A stretch of 64,000 bases of DNA from JAEKNW01 sp963677815 (lineage in GTDB: Bacteria > Cloacimonadota > Cloacimonadia > Cloacimonadales > JAFGVF01), in the NCBI GenBank assembly GCA_963677815.1, contig OY782499.1, positions 2,046,001 through 2,110,000 on the forward strand, given 5' to 3'. The position numbers and the translations under genes are program-made. The notes under the pieces are model-generated. The model saw nothing but the letters and a program-made list of their open reading frames with translations. It was not told the DNA's origin and made no database searches. Every line of letters starts with the position of its first letter. Positions within the stretch are counted from its first letter, which is position 1. Positions 35,865 through 44,742 of this stretch are shown in pieces.

Positions 35865-36703
35865 TATTTACCTTCCTTAAGACTGAATTTATCTTGTAAT
35901 TGCTTATAAGCAGCTGTGTATTCTGGTCTAATTTCTTGAATAAAAGTTCCACGAACAATTTTTCCAGCAACTTGTTCAGCAGGTAATTTTTCAGCAGCTT
36001 TTATTGGAATTGAATTATCTCTCATATTTTTCATCATAGCAGGAGCATCACCTTTTTTATTCAATCTTCCATAAATAACAGGGCAAGCTGAAATTGCTTC
36101 CACAAGAGAGAAACCTGGATGTTCAATTGCTTCTTTAATATATTTTTGAAGTTCTATTGCATGGAAAGCAGTAGTTCTTGCAACATGAGAAGCCCCAGCA
36201 CCCATAGCTAATTTACAGATATCAAAATCAGGATCAATATTACCATAAGGTGTTGTGGTTGCTTTATCTCCATGTGGAGTAGCTGGGGAGTATTGTCCAC
36301 CAGTCATACCATAGATACTATTATTAATAACAATAACAGAAAGATCAAGGTTTCTTCTAGCTGCATGAATGAAATGATTACCACCTATAGCAGTAGCATC
36401 TCCATCACCAGTAATAACAATAACTTTCATTCCAGGTTTGTACATTTTAACACCAGTTGCAAAAGCGATAGCTCTTCCATGAAGTGAATGCAAAGTATTA
36501 AAATCAACATAAACTGGCATTCTAGAAGAACAACCAATTCCTGAAACCATAACAATATTATCTCTATTTAATTTTAATTCATCTATAGCTCTGATGGTTG
36601 CACCTAATACAATACCATTACTGCATCCAGCACACCATACATGGGGGAATTTTTTATCATGTCTTAAGTAGTCATGAATTTTTCTTTGAGGTATTTTAGG
36701 CAT
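35864..36703 (-). CDS. korB: 2-oxoglutarate:ferredoxin oxidoreductase beta subunit
   Basis: TPP-binding beta subunit. WCAGCSNGIVLGATIRAI at the start, GDGDATAIGGNHFIHAARRN as the TPP/Mg motif, then NNSIYGMTGGQYSPATP are all diagnostic. At 279 aa it is slightly longer than the beta chain of the first operon. It overlaps korA by 8 nt and korC by one base, so the operon is translationally coupled. The sequences of the two beta chains differ clearly in spite of shared motifs. Confidence 0.88.
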   Translation of the reverse strand: MPKIPQRKIHDYLRHDKKFPHVWCAGCSNGIVLGATIRAIDELKLNRDNIVMVSGIGCSSRMPVYVDFNTLHSLHGRAIAFATGVKMYKPGMKVIVITGDGDATAIGGNHFIHAARRNLDLSVIVINNSIYGMTGGQYSPATPHGDKATTTPYGNIDPDFDICKLAMGAGASHVARTTAFHAIELQKYIKEAIEHPGFSLVEAISACPVIYGRLNKKGDAPAMMKNMRDNSIPIKAAEKLPAEQVAGKIVRGTFIQEIRPEYTAAYKQLQDKFSLKEGK

Positions 36704-37904
36704 TATAAACCTCCTTAATCTTGAGTAGAATTTCGGCTGGAGTAATTACTGTTCCATCATTTCTGTTTAATCTATGAAGACTAGAGTCTTTTCTTTCACG
36801 AACTAATCTTTCTAATTCATGGAAAAGTTGTCCTTCATTAAGTTCTGGAACAACTACTGCATCAACATTTTTTAACATTTTTGTTACAGCATCATCTGGG
36901 AAAGGCCAGATTGTAAGAGGTCTCAATAAACCTACTTTTAATCCTTCAGCTCTAGCCATTTTAACAGCTTCTTTTGAAGCTCTACCCATTATACCAGCAG
37001 CAAATACAGCAACTTTAGCATCTTCAATATGCTGAGTTTCTATTTGAACAAGGTCTCTTATATTATGTTTAATTTTCTTATTTAATCTTTCCATCATTTT
37101 AGCAGCTTCGTTTGGTTTGTTAGTAGGGAAACCATGATCATCATGTGTCAAACCAGTAACATGGAAACGATAACCTTCGCCGAAAGAAGCAATTGGTGAT
37201 AGATATTTTTGGTTTTCATCATAGTGTTTATACCATTGTGGAGGAACGGTAGGTTTAATTCTATTGATAACTCTTACAGTAGAAAGGTCTGGTAGTGTAA
37301 CTGCTTCTCTCATGTGTCCAAGAACTTCGTCAAGAAGTAAGACTACTAAAGAACGATATTTTTCAGCTAAATTAAAAGCTCTAATAGTTAATTGGAAGGC
37401 TTCTTTAACTGAATCCGGATAAAGAACTATTGCAGGAGCATCGCCGTGAGAACCCCATCTTGACTGCATAATGTCGCCTTGGCCAGGACTAGTTGGCATA
37501 CCAGTACTTGGTCCCATTCTTTGAACATTAACAACAACAGTTGGTGTTTCTGTAATCTTGGCAAATCCTATCGCTTCTTGCATTAAAGAAAAACCAGGAC
37601 CACTAGTTGCAGTAAGAGATTTTGCACCAGCAAGAGATGCGCCAATTATTGCACAAGCACTAGCAATTTCATCTTCCATTTGGATAAATGTTCCACCAAC
37701 TTTTGGTAATTCATTTGAAAGTATCTCTGCAACTTCTGTTGAAGGAGTTATAGGATATCCAGCGAAGAAATCACAACCTGCTGCTAAAGCACCTTTAGCA
37801 ACTGCTTCATTACCTTGCATTATGATAGCTTTAGGAGTTTTAGTCTCTACTTTTTTTGCTTCGGTTTTGACGGTTTTTTTAGGGCTTGTTTGTTCTTTAC
37901 TCAT
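36696..37904 (-). CDS. korA: 2-oxoglutarate:ferredoxin oxidoreductase alpha subunit
   Basis: Alpha subunit. After a basic, lysine-rich N-terminal extension of about 25 residues, IIMQGNEAVAKGALAAGCDFF and GYPITPSTEVAEIL begin the conserved domain. ATSGPGFSLMQEAIG, NVQRMGPSTGMPTSPGQGDIMQSRWG and a C-terminal GLLRPLTIWPFP follow. The GPSTGxPT...QGD motif is typical of KorA-type enzymes. At 402 aa it is longer than the 359-aa chain in the first operon. It overlaps korD by 8 nt. Confidence 0.88.
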   Translation of the reverse strand: MSKEQTSPKKTVKTEAKKVETKTPKAIIMQGNEAVAKGALAAGCDFFAGYPITPSTEVAEILSNELPKVGGTFIQMEDEIASACAIIGASLAGAKSLTATSGPGFSLMQEAIGFAKITETPTVVVNVQRMGPSTGMPTSPGQGDIMQSRWGSHGDAPAIVLYPDSVKEAFQLTIRAFNLAEKYRSLVVLLLDEVLGHMREAVTLPDLSTVRVINRIKPTVPPQWYKHYDENQKYLSPIASFGEGYRFHVTGLTHDDHGFPTNKPNEAAKMMERLNKKIKHNIRDLVQIETQHIEDAKVAVFAAGIMGRASKEAVKMARAEGLKVGLLRPLTIWPFPDDAVTKMLKNVDAVVVPELNEGQLFHELERLVRERKDSSLHRLNRNDGTVITPAEILLKIKEVYNA

Positions 37905-38217
37905 TACATTCCTCCGATTTCTTAACTAATGCACCAGTAATAGCAAAATCAGGACATAATCTGTCACATGTTTCACAGTGAATACATTTTTCTGGATGTG
38001 CAACAAATGGAGAACCATCCGCTTGCCTTTCTAAACAACCAGTAGGACAAAATGCAACACAAATGCCACACTTCTTACACCAATTGTAGTAAATATAAAC
38101 TGGTGAATCTAAATCACCTGCAGTTTTAACTTCGTTATACTCCACTTCCATTTTTTCGGGAGTATCTTCTCCGTGGATAATTGTTCCGACCTTATCTTTT
38201 TCAACGTTTTCGGACAT
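37897..38217 (-). CDS. korD: 2-oxoglutarate:ferredoxin oxidoreductase delta subunit (ferredoxin)
   Basis: Dicluster ferredoxin subunit with C47, C50, C53, C57 and C78, C81, C84, C88 in two complete CxxCxxCxxxC motifs. The first 40 residues are an acidic N-terminal extension, longer than the 67-residue ferredoxin of the first operon. GGAGGAAATA precedes the ATG. It opens the kor-mce cluster and lies 63 nt after the tatD stop, with no terminator visible between them. Confidence 0.88.
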   Translation of the reverse strand: MSENVEKDKVGTIIHGEDTPEKMEVEYNEVKTAGDLDSPVYIYYNWCKKCGICVAFCPTGCLERQADGSPFVAHPEKCIHCETCDRLCPDFAITGALVKKSEECNE

Positions 38218-38280
38218 TATTTCCTCCAGTATTTTTTCATACTATATCTTATTATTTTTATATTTTTGAAATTATTTAAT

Positions 38281-39042
38281 CTATGATTTATTTGTAAAGA
38301 AAAATTTTACTGCATTATTAAAGGTTGTTTCCGCAACTTGAACTGGTGCTTCCATTCTTATCCTAGCAATCTCTTCTATAACTAAAGGAAGGTAATAAGG
38401 TGCGTTCCTTTTTCCTCTATGAGGTACAGGAGCTAAATAAGGGGAATCAGTCTCAATAAAGAAAGAATCTTGAGGTAACATTCTTACGACATCCTTTAAG
38501 GCATAATTATTCTTGAAAGTCACAGTTCCAGTAATTGATAGTTTCCAGCCTTGGGCTAAAACTTGTTCAGCAAAGACTACATCACCTGAAAAACAGTGAA
38601 AAACAACTTGTTTAGCATTATGTTCTTTTAAAATATCAAAAGAATCTTGATGAGCATCACGGTCGTGAACAATAATGGGTAATTTTAATTCTTTAGCAAT
38701 TTCGATTTGTTGGGCAAAGACTTGTTTTTGAATTTTTTTAGGTGATAGATTTCTATAGTAATCTAAACCTATTTCTCCTATGGCAACAACTTTTCTCTCT
38801 CGAGCTAAGTTCCTCACTATATCTGAATCAAATTCAACAGCATCATGAGGATGGTATCCTACTGATGCATATATAAAATCATATTCAGAAGCTAATTTTA
38901 TCGCGTTTTCAGAAGTTTCTTGATTATATCCAATATTAATTAGATATTCAACTCCAATCTTTTTACACTGTTCAATTACTCTTGCCCTATCCTTATTGAA
39001 ATCTTTAAGATCCAAATGAGCATGAGTTTCAAATATTTTCAT
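38281..39042 (-). CDS. tatD: TatD family metal-dependent hydrolase (DNase)
   Basis: TatD-type nuclease of the amidohydrolase superfamily. ETHAHLDL with H7 and H9 gives the first metal ligands, GEIGLDYYR the glutamate, IVHDRDAH and VFHCFSGD two histidines, and ETDSPYLAP the aspartate. PHRGKRNAPYYLP is the typical end motif. At 253 aa it is normal. It is the first gene of a minus-strand run leading into korDABC-mce. Family members act on DNA or D-amino-acyl-tRNA; the exact role here is open. Confidence 0.93.
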   Translation of the reverse strand: MKIFETHAHLDLKDFNKDRARVIEQCKKIGVEYLINIGYNQETSENAIKLASEYDFIYASVGYHPHDAVEFDSDIVRNLARERKVVAIGEIGLDYYRNLSPKKIQKQVFAQQIEIAKELKLPIIVHDRDAHQDSFDILKEHNAKQVVFHCFSGDVVFAEQVLAQGWKLSITGTVTFKNNYALKDVVRMLPQDSFFIETDSPYLAPVPHRGKRNAPYYLPLVIEEIARIRMEAPVQVAETTFNNAVKFFFTNKS

Positions 39043-39258
39043 TTTTTCCTCAATATATTTAAGTCATAAATAATTGTGACAAATCTTAATATCTCAAGAT
39101 AAATGTCAATAGTTTCTGAAACTTTTTTTATTTTAAGTTTCGGTAGCTATTTTGCATAAGTGCAGGAGTCTAATATTGAGCCTGTTAGGAAGCTCTTTTT
39201 TAAATTTGCTAAAATAGGAATTTAAGTTATTAATTTAAGAAAAACAATGGAGCTTAAT

Positions 39259-39858
39259 ATGAAAACATTAATAATAAAATATCTTCCTTCTGGAGAAAAC
39301 TCAAATACAAAGAAACTTTTAGACAGATTTATGGAAATGAATATTGATAAAACTGATTTTGAAGAAATAGATCTTCTTTCAAATAAAATACCAATATTTA
39401 ACCAAGAATCAATTACTGCTTATTATCTTAGGAACTATCTTGGTAAAGCACTTAATGAGAAACAAGCAGCAGCAATCTTACCTTTTGATAAAATTATCAA
39501 AAAAGTACAATCAGCTGATGTTTTAGTTTTTGCTTTTCCCATGCATAACTTCTCTCTACCTGGAATTGTTAAGAGTTTCCTAGACTCTTTTATGTTCAAT
39601 GGAGAATTTTTCAATATAACAGATTCTCAAAAGAAATCTATGATACAGAATAAAAAAATTATAATATTGTATTCTCATGGTGGTTCTTATCCTGAGGGTA
39701 GTGAATATGAAAAATATGATTTTGTTAAAAGTTTACTTAATCAAGAATTTTCTTTCATGGGGATTAAGGATGTTATCTATATCTCTTATTCCACAGCAAA
39801 TCCTGCTCAGAAAGAAGATAATCTCCAAGTTGCTTTGAAAAAACTTGACACTATCTAA
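39259..39858 (+). CDS. Flavodoxin-fold NAD(P)H oxidoreductase (AzoR/quinone reductase-like)
   Basis: FMN-dependent flavodoxin-like reductase. After KTLIIKYLPSGENSNTKKLLDRFM, where FMN phosphate binds, ADVLVFAFPMHNFSLPGIVKSFLDSF matches the PMYNFSIP motif of azoreductases, and LYSHGGSYPEG lines the flavin. At 199 aa it is of standard length. The frame opens at ATG 39247, but GGAG inside it directs ATG 39259. Such enzymes reduce quinones or azo compounds; physiological substrate is unknown. A terminator follows. Confidence 0.83.
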   Translation: MKTLIIKYLPSGENSNTKKLLDRFMEMNIDKTDFEEIDLLSNKIPIFNQESITAYYLRNYLGKALNEKQAAAILPFDKIIKKVQSADVLVFAFPMHNFSLPGIVKSFLDSFMFNGEFFNITDSQKKSMIQNKKIIILYSHGGSYPEGSEYEKYDFVKSLLNQEFSFMGIKDVIYISYSTANPAQKEDNLQVALKKLDTI

Positions 39859-39877
39859 GCATAGTTGTTTTAAATTA

Positions 39878-39913
39878 AGTCTATCTATATTAATTTATAG
39901 ATAGGCTTTATTT
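39878..39913 (+). terminator. Intrinsic terminator after the AzoR-like gene
   Basis: AGTCTATCTATA (39878-39889) pairs with TATAGATAGGCT (39896-39907) with one G-T pair, giving a 12-bp stem followed by a T-rich tract. Confidence 0.75.
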
Positions 39914-39931
39914 TTATGAAAGGAAAAGAAT

Positions 39932-40459
39932 ATGAAATTTGAAATCAGAAAAGCAACTCTTGAAGATACTGTAGGTATAGCTCGCGTGCATGTGAATAGT
40001 TGGTTAGAGACATATCAAGGAATAATGCCTCAAAGCAAACTAGATGCATTAACAATTACTGGTTCTACTAAGATTTGGGAATCAAATATTGCTAATGATA
40101 ATCTGCTTTTTGTTGCACTAGTAGATAAGGAAATTGTTGGTTTTGTGGTAGGAGGTGAGAATCGGATATATCAAGAATGTGAAACAAATGAAGCTAATAA
40201 ATGTGATTGTGAAATGTCCTGTTTATACCTTTTAAAAAAGTATCAAAGATATGGTATTGGAAAATCATTGTTTGAAACAATAGTAATCCAACTTAGAGAG
40301 TTGAAATATAAACAAATGGCGGTTTGGGTAGCAGAGAAAAATAACACTAAAAATTTTTACCTCAAAATGGGAGCAACTTTAATAGATAGAAGAAAATTAA
40401 AAATCAACCAGCAAGATATTCCTCTGCTAGCTTATTCTTATGATATTACAGAGAATTAA
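39932..40459 (+). CDS. GNAT family N-acetyltransferase
   Basis: Acetyl-CoA-dependent N-acetyltransferase. The GNAT core is visible: IRKATLEDTVGIARVHVNSWLETYQGIMPQ at the start, and the acetyl-CoA loop KYQRYGIGKSLFETIV (motif A, R/Q-x-x-G-x-G). This is followed by MAVWVAEKNNTKNFYLKMGA (motif B). VHVNSWLETYQGI is common in the YhbS/RimI-like 'TYxGI' subgroup. Substrate unknown. Its 3' end overlaps the convergent thiamine pyrophosphokinase gene by 14 nt. AAAGGA lies upstream of the ATG. Confidence 0.88.
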   Translation: MKFEIRKATLEDTVGIARVHVNSWLETYQGIMPQSKLDALTITGSTKIWESNIANDNLLFVALVDKEIVGFVVGGENRIYQECETNEANKCDCEMSCLYLLKKYQRYGIGKSLFETIVIQLRELKYKQMAVWVAEKNNTKNFYLKMGATLIDRRKLKINQQDIPLLAYSYDITEN

Positions 40460-41108
40460 TAATATCTTTTATATCAGCAAAATTGTTAAAGTTGATTATT
40501 AGTAGTAGCTCTCCAGTATTCACGGTAATTTCAATATTCTCATTAGTAACTAAATTACTTACTCCTCTAGCTCTATCGCTAGTAAGTTGCTCATCTACTA
40601 GTGGATAATATAAGCCTTTTGTTGTAATGCCTCGAACTACATCAGATAAAGGAATTAAAGATACTATTGTATTTATAGGAAGATAAAAATTATTTATGTT
40701 TTTGAGAATAATAAATAATTGTTTATTTCCTAGTATAGCTGAAGATGTTTTTCTTGTGTGAAGAAACTTAAGTGAGGCTATGATACCAAAAACGTGGTCA
40801 ATTCTATCTTGCATATTATTCACGATAATTATCGGAGATAAATGTCTTTCTAGAGCATAATCAATTGCTAACTCGGTATCTGTAAAATCTTTTTCAGGAG
40901 GATGAGTAATTTGTTTAATAGACTGTAAGAGGTACCTATTGTTAAGATTTGCAGAATCAAAATCACCTATAATTATATTGGGTTTAATATCTAATTGGTC
41001 AAGAGTATTAATTCCACCATCTACTCCAATTATGTAATCATTTTTCTTGATTAACTCTTTAATCCCAGCATTACAGAGGGAATTGGTAAAAAGGAAAGTC
41101 CTTATCAT
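40446..41108 (-). CDS. thiN: Thiamine pyrophosphokinase
   Basis: Transfers pyrophosphate from ATP to thiamine, giving TPP, the cofactor of the two 2-oxoacid oxidoreductases in this window. IIGVDGGINTLDQL, KPNIIIGDFDSA and EKDFTDTELAIDYAL are the core motifs (IGDFDS and DxTDxE bind Mg and ATP), and DRIDHVFGIIASL follows. The C-terminal beta domain is present. At 220 aa it is complete. The start overlaps the stop of the M23 peptidase gene by one base, so the two are coupled. Confidence 0.92.
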   Translation of the reverse strand: MIRTFLFTNSLCNAGIKELIKKNDYIIGVDGGINTLDQLDIKPNIIIGDFDSANLNNRYLLQSIKQITHPPEKDFTDTELAIDYALERHLSPIIIVNNMQDRIDHVFGIIASLKFLHTRKTSSAILGNKQLFIILKNINNFYLPINTIVSLIPLSDVVRGITTKGLYYPLVDEQLTSDRARGVSNLVTNENIEITVNTGELLLIINFNNFADIKDIINSL

Positions 41109-41965
41109 TAAATTATACTGTCTTTTTTATCTATTTTTCTATAAGAGGAATTTACATATTTATAAGGATTCAATATTCTTTTATTACGTCTTACCTCATA
41201 GTGTAAGTGGACTCCTGTGGTTACTCCGGTTCTTCCCATTTCAGCAATTACCTGTCCAGATTTAACAATCGTGCCAGGTTTAACATAACTTGCATTGAGA
41301 TGTGCATATTTAGTTTCATAACCATTAGCATGTTTAATAGTTATGTATCTACCATATTTTGAGTCACGAGAAGATTTAACAACAACCCCATCTCCTGTAG
41401 CGTAAATAGGTGTTCCTAAATCATTAGCTATATCTACCCCTCTATGGAATATTCGTCTTTTATATACAGGGTGTTTTCTATATCCAAAAGGGGAGGTTAA
41501 AACTCCGAAAGTAGGGCTTATCTGTGGAATTTCATTCAAAGAATTAACATAGAAATCATAGTTTCCTTTAGATAATTCATTAAAAAGAACAATCGCTCTT
41601 GTTTTATCTTTCAATAAGGATATCATAGTATTAACATGATAATTATCAATATTACCATTTCTTTGAAACAAGATTATTTTGTTCCAGGTTAAAATAGAAT
41701 CTGGATATGTAAGTTCATATTCTCCTTTATCATAAAGTTGGTTAAACTGATTGATTGAATCTAAGGAAGTTTGGACATTATTAATAATCTGCTGATTTAG
41801 ATTAGTTAAAGAATCAATCTTATTTTCTAAATTTGAGTAATTATCCAACTTATTCTTGTTATCAACAATATACTTAACTGAATAGAATGATATCCCTGCA
41901 CTGATTAATACCAGTACTAAAAGAATGTAGATATATTTAATAGAAATATTTTTATTATTAGTCAT
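41108..41965 (-). CDS. M23 family metallopeptidase with N-terminal membrane anchor
   Basis: Cell-wall-acting or regulatory M23 (LytM-type) endopeptidase. A short cytoplasmic lead is followed by a membrane segment (IYILLVLVLISAGISFYSV, about 12-30), then a coiled-coil-like stretch of about 60 residues (YSNLENKIDSLTNLNQQIINN...). The LytM domain holds SPFGYRKHP, HRGVDIA, YGRYITIKHANGYETKYAHL and VHLHYEVRR, giving the zinc-binding HxxxD and HxH. All catalytic histidines are present, so it should be active. The protein is likely anchored in the inner membrane facing the periplasm. It is upstream of thiN. Confidence 0.92.
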   Translation of the reverse strand: MTNNKNISIKYIYILLVLVLISAGISFYSVKYIVDNKNKLDNYSNLENKIDSLTNLNQQIINNVQTSLDSINQFNQLYDKGEYELTYPDSILTWNKIILFQRNGNIDNYHVNTMISLLKDKTRAIVLFNELSKGNYDFYVNSLNEIPQISPTFGVLTSPFGYRKHPVYKRRIFHRGVDIANDLGTPIYATGDGVVVKSSRDSKYGRYITIKHANGYETKYAHLNASYVKPGTIVKSGQVIAEMGRTGVTTGVHLHYEVRRNKRILNPYKYVNSSYRKIDKKDSII

Positions 41966-42139
41966 TGCTTATCTCATTATCATTTATGTAACTTTATTTC
42001 ATATCAACATAAAAAAACTGCTATATCGAGTCAAGAGTTTTTTTTAATGCTAAAACAACTTACTACTATCTTAGTGAATAATTTAGATGTAACTTTTTCA
42101 AAAGAGCTATTTCCATAATTATCTATATCGAAAAATTAC

Positions 42140-42167
42140 TTGACATATTATTAACAATTAATATAAT
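42140..42167 (+). promoter_or_regulatory. Consensus sigma70 promoter of the lipoprotein gene
   Basis: TTGACA at 42140-42145, 16-nt spacer, TATAAT at 42162-42167: both boxes are perfect. It lies 30 nt upstream of the lipoprotein ATG. This is the best promoter in the window and supports a canonical housekeeping sigma factor rather than the Bacteroidetes type. Confidence 0.8.
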
Positions 42168-42196
42168 CTTAACAAATATTGAACAGGAGATGAAGT

Positions 42197-42652
42197 ATGA
42201 AGAAATTTATTTTTTTAGTTATCATTGCTAGTATGATGTTATTTGCTTGTGGTAAAAAAGAAGCAGCTGTTGAAGAAACTCCAGTTGCAGAAGAAACACC
42301 AGTTGTTGAGAAAGTTGTTTCAATGAATTTTACCGTACAAGGTAAAGGTGAAGTAGCTAAAAAGCTCATTGAAGAAGCTGTTATGAATGTTAATGGTGTA
42401 ACTGCTGCTAATTGGGACATGGATAAAAAGACAATTAAGATTTCTGGTTCTAATGAAGTAGTTTGGGAAGAAGTTCATAAAGCAATATCTGCTGCTGGTT
42501 TTGATACTACAGAAATGAAAGCAACTGACGAAGCTTATGAAGCATTACCTGAAGAAGCTAAATATAGACAAGTAATTACAGAAAAGAAAGCTTCTTTGAA
42601 AGAAGCAAAAAAAGGTAATAGAGTAAAAGCTAAAAGACAAAAAGCTGAATAA
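42197..42652 (+). CDS. Lipoprotein with a heavy-metal-associated (HMA)-like domain lacking CxxC
   Basis: A 151-residue secreted lipoprotein. MKKFIFLVIIASMMLFAC is a lipoprotein signal with the cysteine at 18, followed by an acidic, repetitive linker (EETPVAEETPVV). Residues about 42-105 follow the MerP/HMA ferredoxin-like pattern: MNFTVQGKGEVAKKLIEEAVMNVNGVTAANWDMDKKTIKISG and then EVHKAISAAGFDTTEMKA. The GMxCxxC metal site is replaced by VQGKGEVA, so no Cys remains outside the lipobox. A Lys-rich tail ends the protein. A consensus promoter and a terminator make it a single strong gene. Function unknown, perhaps an oxygen- or metal-independent relative. Confidence 0.75.
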   Translation: MKKFIFLVIIASMMLFACGKKEAAVEETPVAEETPVVEKVVSMNFTVQGKGEVAKKLIEEAVMNVNGVTAANWDMDKKTIKISGSNEVVWEEVHKAISAAGFDTTEMKATDEAYEALPEEAKYRQVITEKKASLKEAKKGNRVKAKRQKAE

Positions 42653-42670
42653 GATTTTTTAAAAAATTTT

Positions 42671-42700
42671 GGCGTTACTCAGTAACGCCTTTATTTTTAT
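42671..42700. terminator. Bidirectional terminator between the lipoprotein and rlmD-like genes
   Basis: GGCGTTAC (42671-42678) pairs with GTAACGCC (42682-42689) around TCA. A TTTATTTTTAT tract follows on the plus strand. On the minus strand AAAATTTTTT-like sequence follows. It lies between convergent genes. Confidence 0.85.
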
Positions 42701-44013
42701 CTAGTCAAAACTATATAGTTTTCCACATGATATGTATTTGGAAACATATCGAAAGGTATTATTCTTTCAATTGAAAAACCAGCAGTAATAAAATCATCTA
42801 CATCCCGTTTTTGAGTAGTCGGATTACAACTTAAATAGATAATCTTTTTAATAGCACTATCCTTGATTAAGGATCTAATCTTTGAGTCTAAACCTTTTCT
42901 AGGAGGGTCAAAAACTATAGTATCAATATTAAATTCAGAAATAATATTCTGAAAATCATCCTGAAGTTTTGCATTAATAATTCTTAAATTATTTAGCTTA
43001 TTTAAATCAACATTATATAATGCATCTTGGCATGCCCATTCATTACTTTCTACAGAAACAACCTGTTTAGCTTTTTGAGCAAGATAGATTCCTATGGTGG
43101 AAACCCCACTATAGGCATCAAGAACGTTTGAATTTTCATCAACATCTTCTTTAATCTGTTCATAAATTATTTCAGTTAATTCTCGATTTACTTGAAAGAA
43201 AGATTGGTAATGAATTTTATAAGGCTTGTCAGAGATATAATCTATAAAGTAAGGTTGTCCATAAAGTACTTTATCTGAAGATGCTAATATTCTGTTACTG
43301 TCACTTTTGTTAATGTTTTGAATAACAGAAATAATATTTGGGAATTTATCTCTAAGATTGGTCACAAGTGTATTCGTAAATGCTAGTTTGCTTTTATTAG
43401 TTACAATTATCACCATAACATCATTGTTTCTATTAATTCTAAAACCGATGTGTCTGATATTACCCTTTTTAGTCTTTTCTTGATATACTTTTTCTTTAGT
43501 TGCATTCAGGTGTAGGCAGATTTCTTTAGCAATATCAATAAGCATAGGTTCAACTAATTTACAGTTATTGGCAGATACCACAGAATGTGTCATATTTTTA
43601 AACATGCCAAAACTAATTAGACCATTTACATTTGCTAAAGGGAAAAAAACTTTATTACGATAATGAAATTGCTTAGGAGAAGCAACAGTTTCCTTAATTA
43701 TTGAAGTATGTTGTGAAAATATGTCATTAATAACTTCTTTTTTAAATGAACATTGATCACTGTAAGAAATGTCAAGAGAGTTACAACCACCACATTCTTT
43801 GAAAGAAGGACAGTCAACGTCTACTCTTTCTGGACCATAATCATAGAAGGTATGTGGAAGTGCTTTATAATAATCTTTCTTTTCGGATAGAACTCTAGCA
43901 TCTAAAACATCTCCCGGATAAGTGAAAGGAATGAATACTTTTTTCCCTTGGTAGGAGCCCAACCCAAATCCTTTGAAAATTATTTTATCAATTTTTACAT
44001 TTTTTAGTATCAT
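42697..44013 (-). CDS. rlmD: 23S rRNA (uracil-C5)-methyltransferase RlmD/RumA family
   Basis: TrmA/RumA-type RNA m5U methyltransferase. An N-terminal TRAM domain (KIDKIIFKGFGLGSYQGKKVFIPFTYPGD) is followed by a [4Fe-4S]-type cysteine set, with C68, C74 and C77 (CPSFKECGGC) and a fourth near 157. The methyltransferase domain has DAYSGVSTIGIYLA, ESNEWACQDALYN, IVFDPPRKG and catalytic LSCNPTT. At 438 aa it is complete. Which uracil is modified is not fixed by sequence alone. It overlaps the glycosyltransferase start by 4 nt, so they are coupled. Confidence 0.85.
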   Translation of the reverse strand: MILKNVKIDKIIFKGFGLGSYQGKKVFIPFTYPGDVLDARVLSEKKDYYKALPHTFYDYGPERVDVDCPSFKECGGCNSLDISYSDQCSFKKEVINDIFSQHTSIIKETVASPKQFHYRNKVFFPLANVNGLISFGMFKNMTHSVVSANNCKLVEPMLIDIAKEICLHLNATKEKVYQEKTKKGNIRHIGFRINRNNDVMVIIVTNKSKLAFTNTLVTNLRDKFPNIISVIQNINKSDSNRILASSDKVLYGQPYFIDYISDKPYKIHYQSFFQVNRELTEIIYEQIKEDVDENSNVLDAYSGVSTIGIYLAQKAKQVVSVESNEWACQDALYNVDLNKLNNLRIINAKLQDDFQNIISEFNIDTIVFDPPRKGLDSKIRSLIKDSAIKKIIYLSCNPTTQKRDVDDFITAGFSIERIIPFDMFPNTYHVENYIVLTR

Positions 44014-44723
44014 AATTTACCTAAGAAAGCCATTAATCTAAGTCGCCATACCATCCAAATAGCTTCCCAAACAATATGTTTAGACATTTTGGACTTACCA
44101 TCTCGTCTTTCATAAAAAATTATAGGTATTTCTTTAACTCGCAATTTCTTATTATATATTCTATAGTTCATTTCAACCTGGAAAGAATAACCATCAGAGA
44201 TTATAGAATCTAAGTTAATTTTCTCCAGTACACTACGTCTAAAGCATTTGAAACCACCAGTGGGGTCATCAATTTTCATACCAGTTATAATTTTAACATA
44301 GAATGATGCAAAATAACTAAGAATTAACCTAGAGATTGGCCAATTAACAACATTTACACCTGAAACATATCTTGAACCAATTACTAAATCATTATCTTGA
44401 ATATTTTCAATAAGTCTAGGTATATCATCTGGATTATGAGAAAAATCCGCATCCATTTCTATAACAAAATCATACTTGTTTTGAATTGCAAATTTAAAAC
44501 CTTCAACATAGGCTGTACCAAGACCCAATTTGCCTTTTCTTTCAATTAGGTGTAGTCTATCAGTTTCTTTCATAATTTCGAGAACAACCTTACCTGTGCC
44601 ATCAGGTGAATTATCATCGACTATAAGAATTTCAATAGAACTATCTTGGGGTAGAACTTGTTCGATAATTTTCTTTATATTATCTATTTCATTATAAGTT
44701 GGAATGATAACTAAACTTCTCAC
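44010..44723 (-). CDS. Polyprenol-phosphate mannosyltransferase-like GT2 glycosyltransferase
   Basis: Family 2 glycosyltransferase similar to the DPM1 group, which makes polyprenyl-phosphate sugars. LVIIPTYNEIDNIKKII, LIVDDNSPDGTGKVV and EMDADFSHNPDDIPRL (the DxD and catalytic-loop region) are all typical. DPTGGFKCFRRSVLEKI and the final EAIWMVWRLR complete the pattern. At 237 aa it has no membrane helices, like the short DPM1 form. It likely supplies a lipid-linked sugar for envelope glycans (inference). Overlaps rlmD by 4 nt and lies 19 nt after a hexapeptide transferase. Confidence 0.87.
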   Translation of the reverse strand: MRSLVIIPTYNEIDNIKKIIEQVLPQDSSIEILIVDDNSPDGTGKVVLEIMKETDRLHLIERKGKLGLGTAYVEGFKFAIQNKYDFVIEMDADFSHNPDDIPRLIENIQDNDLVIGSRYVSGVNVVNWPISRLILSYFASFYVKIITGMKIDDPTGGFKCFRRSVLEKINLDSIISDGYSFQVEMNYRIYNKKLRVKEIPIIFYERRDGKSKMSKHIVWEAIWMVWRLRLMAFLGKL

Positions 44724-44742
44724 AGAACCCTCTTTATAATAA

